DNA of 64,000 nucleotides, taken from positions 91,041-155,040 of the forward strand of contig NZ_SLWS01000020.1 of assembly GCF_004345645.1 (NCBI RefSeq), given 5' to 3'. The stretch is from Actinocrispum wychmicini (lineage in GTDB: Bacteria > Actinomycetota > Actinomycetes > Mycobacteriales > Pseudonocardiaceae). Both the position numbers and the translations under genes were made by a program. This document shows positions 62,544 through 64,000 of the stretch, one piece after another. The notes beneath the pieces are model-generated. The model did not search any database, was not told the DNA's origin, and saw only the letters and a list, made by a program, of their open reading frames with translations. How positions within the stretch are numbered: position 1 is the stretch's first letter; each line of letters begins with the position of its first letter.

Positions 62544-64000
62544 GCCGCCGCGCCCCCTTCACCGTCACCGGTCGGGCTACGGAACGGCAGCACCTCACCG
62601 GTCCACCCGTTGATGTACGCCCGCAGGTCTGCCAGATCACTGTCGGTCGGGTAGAACGCCCGAGCCCGCACCGGTTCCCGCTTCCCGTCCTCCTTCACCC
62701 ACGCCACACCGGGGGTCGACTCCGAGATCTCGTGTGCTTCCGCGCCGCGCTCCCGCACCCCATCGCCGAGGGTCATGTCCACCTGGGTGGCCTCATCCAG
62801 CCGCATCGCAATCCGGGTCGTGAACAGGTTGCGGAACGGCACGATTTCTTTACGCGGGTCCTGCACCAAGGCGAGCGTGGCGAACCCCGGCGCCCGGCCC
62901 TGCGAGGTGATCGTTTGAATCGCCGCCTGAGCGCGTTCCTTCAACCGCTTGTCGGTCTGGTAGGCGATCACGTCCGCCAACTCATCCACGATCAACACCG
63001 TGAACGGCTGACCACTCTCGGCACTCCAGCGACGCCGCAGGCCCCGATACTCACCCGCACGTGTCCGAACCTCGTTCGCCAACTCCTCCAGTAGCTGCAC
63101 CGCGTCCGGCCCGTTGTCATAGACGACCTGGTGGAACACCTCGGGGCACTGCCCGAGCTCCATCCCGCCCTTCGGATCGATCCCCACCAGCCGGACGAGA
63201 CCGGCTTTGATCAGTGGCGCCAACGCCCACACCACCGACCACAGGATCGAACCCTTACCCGCACCCTGGACACCGACCACGAGAATCTGGTTACCCAGCA
63301 GGCGAATCCGCCACGGCCTACCCGTCTCGGTCCGACCGATCACAATCCGCTTGAGATCCACCGCCGACACATCCATGGCCATGGCCGGGAGCGGCAGCGT
63401 GCCGGTCAACGGATCCGACCGGATCAGGTCCAACTCGATCCGCCCCGGTCCGGTCACCCGCACCCGGCACGAGTTCGCGTGGAACGAGTGCGCCAGGCCG
63501 GAGGCGCGTTCGGTCCACTGCTCCGGCGCCTGGCCCTGGATCATCCGAACGGCGACCTTGTCCCGCCAGCCTTCTGAGCGCACCCGCTTCAACCGAGGCC
63601 GGTACTCCCGGCCCTTCGCGGTGCCGGTCAGGTTGGCCAGGCGCATCACCGTGCGCCACTCCCACGCATAGACGCTCATCCGCCGGAACTCGGTGCGCAG
63701 CCACCGGCACCGCCGGGTGAAGGACTCCGTGAAGCGCCACCACCACATCACCAGGCCGACAATCCCCACCGACGCCACTGCGCCCACCAGGTAGTGACCG
63801 GCCCACCAGTCCAGCGCCAGGCCCGCGACGAGCAACGTGATCGTGAACGGGTAGTACCAGCACACCCGCGCCAGCTTGGTCAGAATCCAGATGACCAGCC
63901 AGGTGAGCACGATCGGGGAGATGATCAGTTTGACCCAGCCGGGCAGCAGGGTCCACCACGGCAACCGAGGCCGGGCGATCTCCAACGGCGCCGGGTCCAC
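62540..64000 (-). CDS. FtsK/SpoIIIE-type DNA translocase of the AICE, 5' end outside window
   Basis: 486 residues are visible; the frame is open at the right edge, so the start lies outside the window. Near the N-terminus three hydrophobic helices (LIISPIVLTWLVIWILTKLA, YPFTITLLVAGLALDWWAGH, YLVGAVASVGIVGLVMWWW) anchor it in the membrane. The motor domain has Walker A GVQGAGKGSILWSVV (the GAGKGS variant usual in AICE proteins), GIDPKGGMELGQC, Walker B FTVLIVDELADVIAYQ, and RIAMRLDEATQVDMTLGDG. Such single translocases move double-stranded DNA between mycelia in AICE conjugation. It begins the coupled gene run that ends with int. Confidence 0.9.
   Translation of the reverse strand: MDPAPLEIARPRLPWWTLLPGWVKLIISPIVLTWLVIWILTKLARVCWYYPFTITLLVAGLALDWWAGHYLVGAVASVGIVGLVMWWWRFTESFTRRCRWLRTEFRRMSVYAWEWRTVMRLANLTGTAKGREYRPRLKRVRSEGWRDKVAVRMIQGQAPEQWTERASGLAHSFHANSCRVRVTGPGRIELDLIRSDPLTGTLPLPAMAMDVSAVDLKRIVIGRTETGRPWRIRLLGNQILVVGVQGAGKGSILWSVVWALAPLIKAGLVRLVGIDPKGGMELGQCPEVFHQVVYDNGPDAVQLLEELANEVRTRAGEYRGLRRRWSAESGQPFTVLIVDELADVIAYQTDKRLKERAQAAIQTITSQGRAPGFATLALVQDPRKEIVPFRNLFTTRIAMRLDEATQVDMTLGDGVRERGAEAHEISESTPGVAWVKEDGKREPVRARAFYPTDSDLADLRAYINGWTGEVLPFRSPTGDGEGGAAA

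Noticed and set aside
1..64000. CRISPR array
   Set aside because: No run of regularly spaced identical repeats was seen anywhere in the window; the hairpin leaders are only three dispersed copies.

Overview
High-GC DNA with actinobacterial gene style: ATGA translational coupling, GGAGG Shine-Dalgarno sites, XRE/TPR and LuxR-STAND regulators, GAF-ANTAR proteins, DUF5988/DUF5994 proteins and a pSAM2-like integrative element. A filamentous actinomycete, possibly Pseudonocardiales, is likely; the genus cannot be fixed from this window.

Layout. (1) 1-8.1 kb is a decayed margin: the 5' end of a secreted-protein gene running off the window, a truncated VOC protein, frameshifted transposase and recombinase genes, the 3' half of an IspH-like gene, a frameshifted XRE/TPR regulator, the 5' end of an acyltransferase gene fused to unrelated sequence, and a terpene synthase stub. 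(2) 7.8-11.2 kb holds intact relatives of two of these: a DUF5988 protein, an XRE/TPR regulator and an IspH-like protein. The regulator/IspH pair is convergent in both places but in opposite orientation, so it is an inverted duplication. (3) 11.7-28.3 kb is the core of the window, a seven-gene, mostly ATGA-coupled operon for an iterative fatty-acid/polyketide synthase related to PUFA and enediyne synthases but split differently. It has two parallel sets: AT-ACP + KS-CLF-KR-DH + hot-dog thioesterase, then AT-ACP + KS-CLF-KR-DH-thioesterase-EF-hand. A cytochrome P450 lies between the sets and an acyl-CoA dehydrogenase ends the operon. Two acyl carriers, two condensing enzymes and two thioesterases suggest two related acyl chains, or one chain built in two stages. 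No phosphopantetheinyl transferase or enoyl reductase is present. (4) 28.3-38.0 kb mixes IS remnants, a truncated MDR reductase, a NACHT NTPase, a large LuxR-STAND regulator, a secreted three-repeat protein with a clear terminator, and a run of gene fragments. (5) 38.0-44.2 kb carries phosphoketolase, acetate kinase and a 3'-truncated P-type ATPase as one operon, plus a desaturase with an internal deletion. (6) 44.4-51.5 kb is a stress/envelope region: DUF5994, a TPR protein, two GAF-ANTAR proteins, a STAS protein, small membrane proteins and a secreted repeat protein. Three minus-strand sites share a hairpin leader. (7) 51.8-55.5 kb encodes a MalT-like LuxR regulator with a membrane protein and a small coupled protein. 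(8) 55.6-58.5 kb encodes an alpha/beta-hydrolase fused to an HSP90-like ATPase, a candidate defence or signalling protein, apparently cut at its 3' end by (9) an AICE (58.5-64 kb: integrase, excisionase, RepSA-like initiator, two paralogous small proteins, FtsK-type translocase) that continues past the right edge.

The most novel material is the twin split synthase with its fused EF-hand domain, the neighbouring IspH-like protein that keeps the cluster cysteines but lacks the reductase's substrate and proton-donor residues, and the hydrolase-HSP90 fusion.
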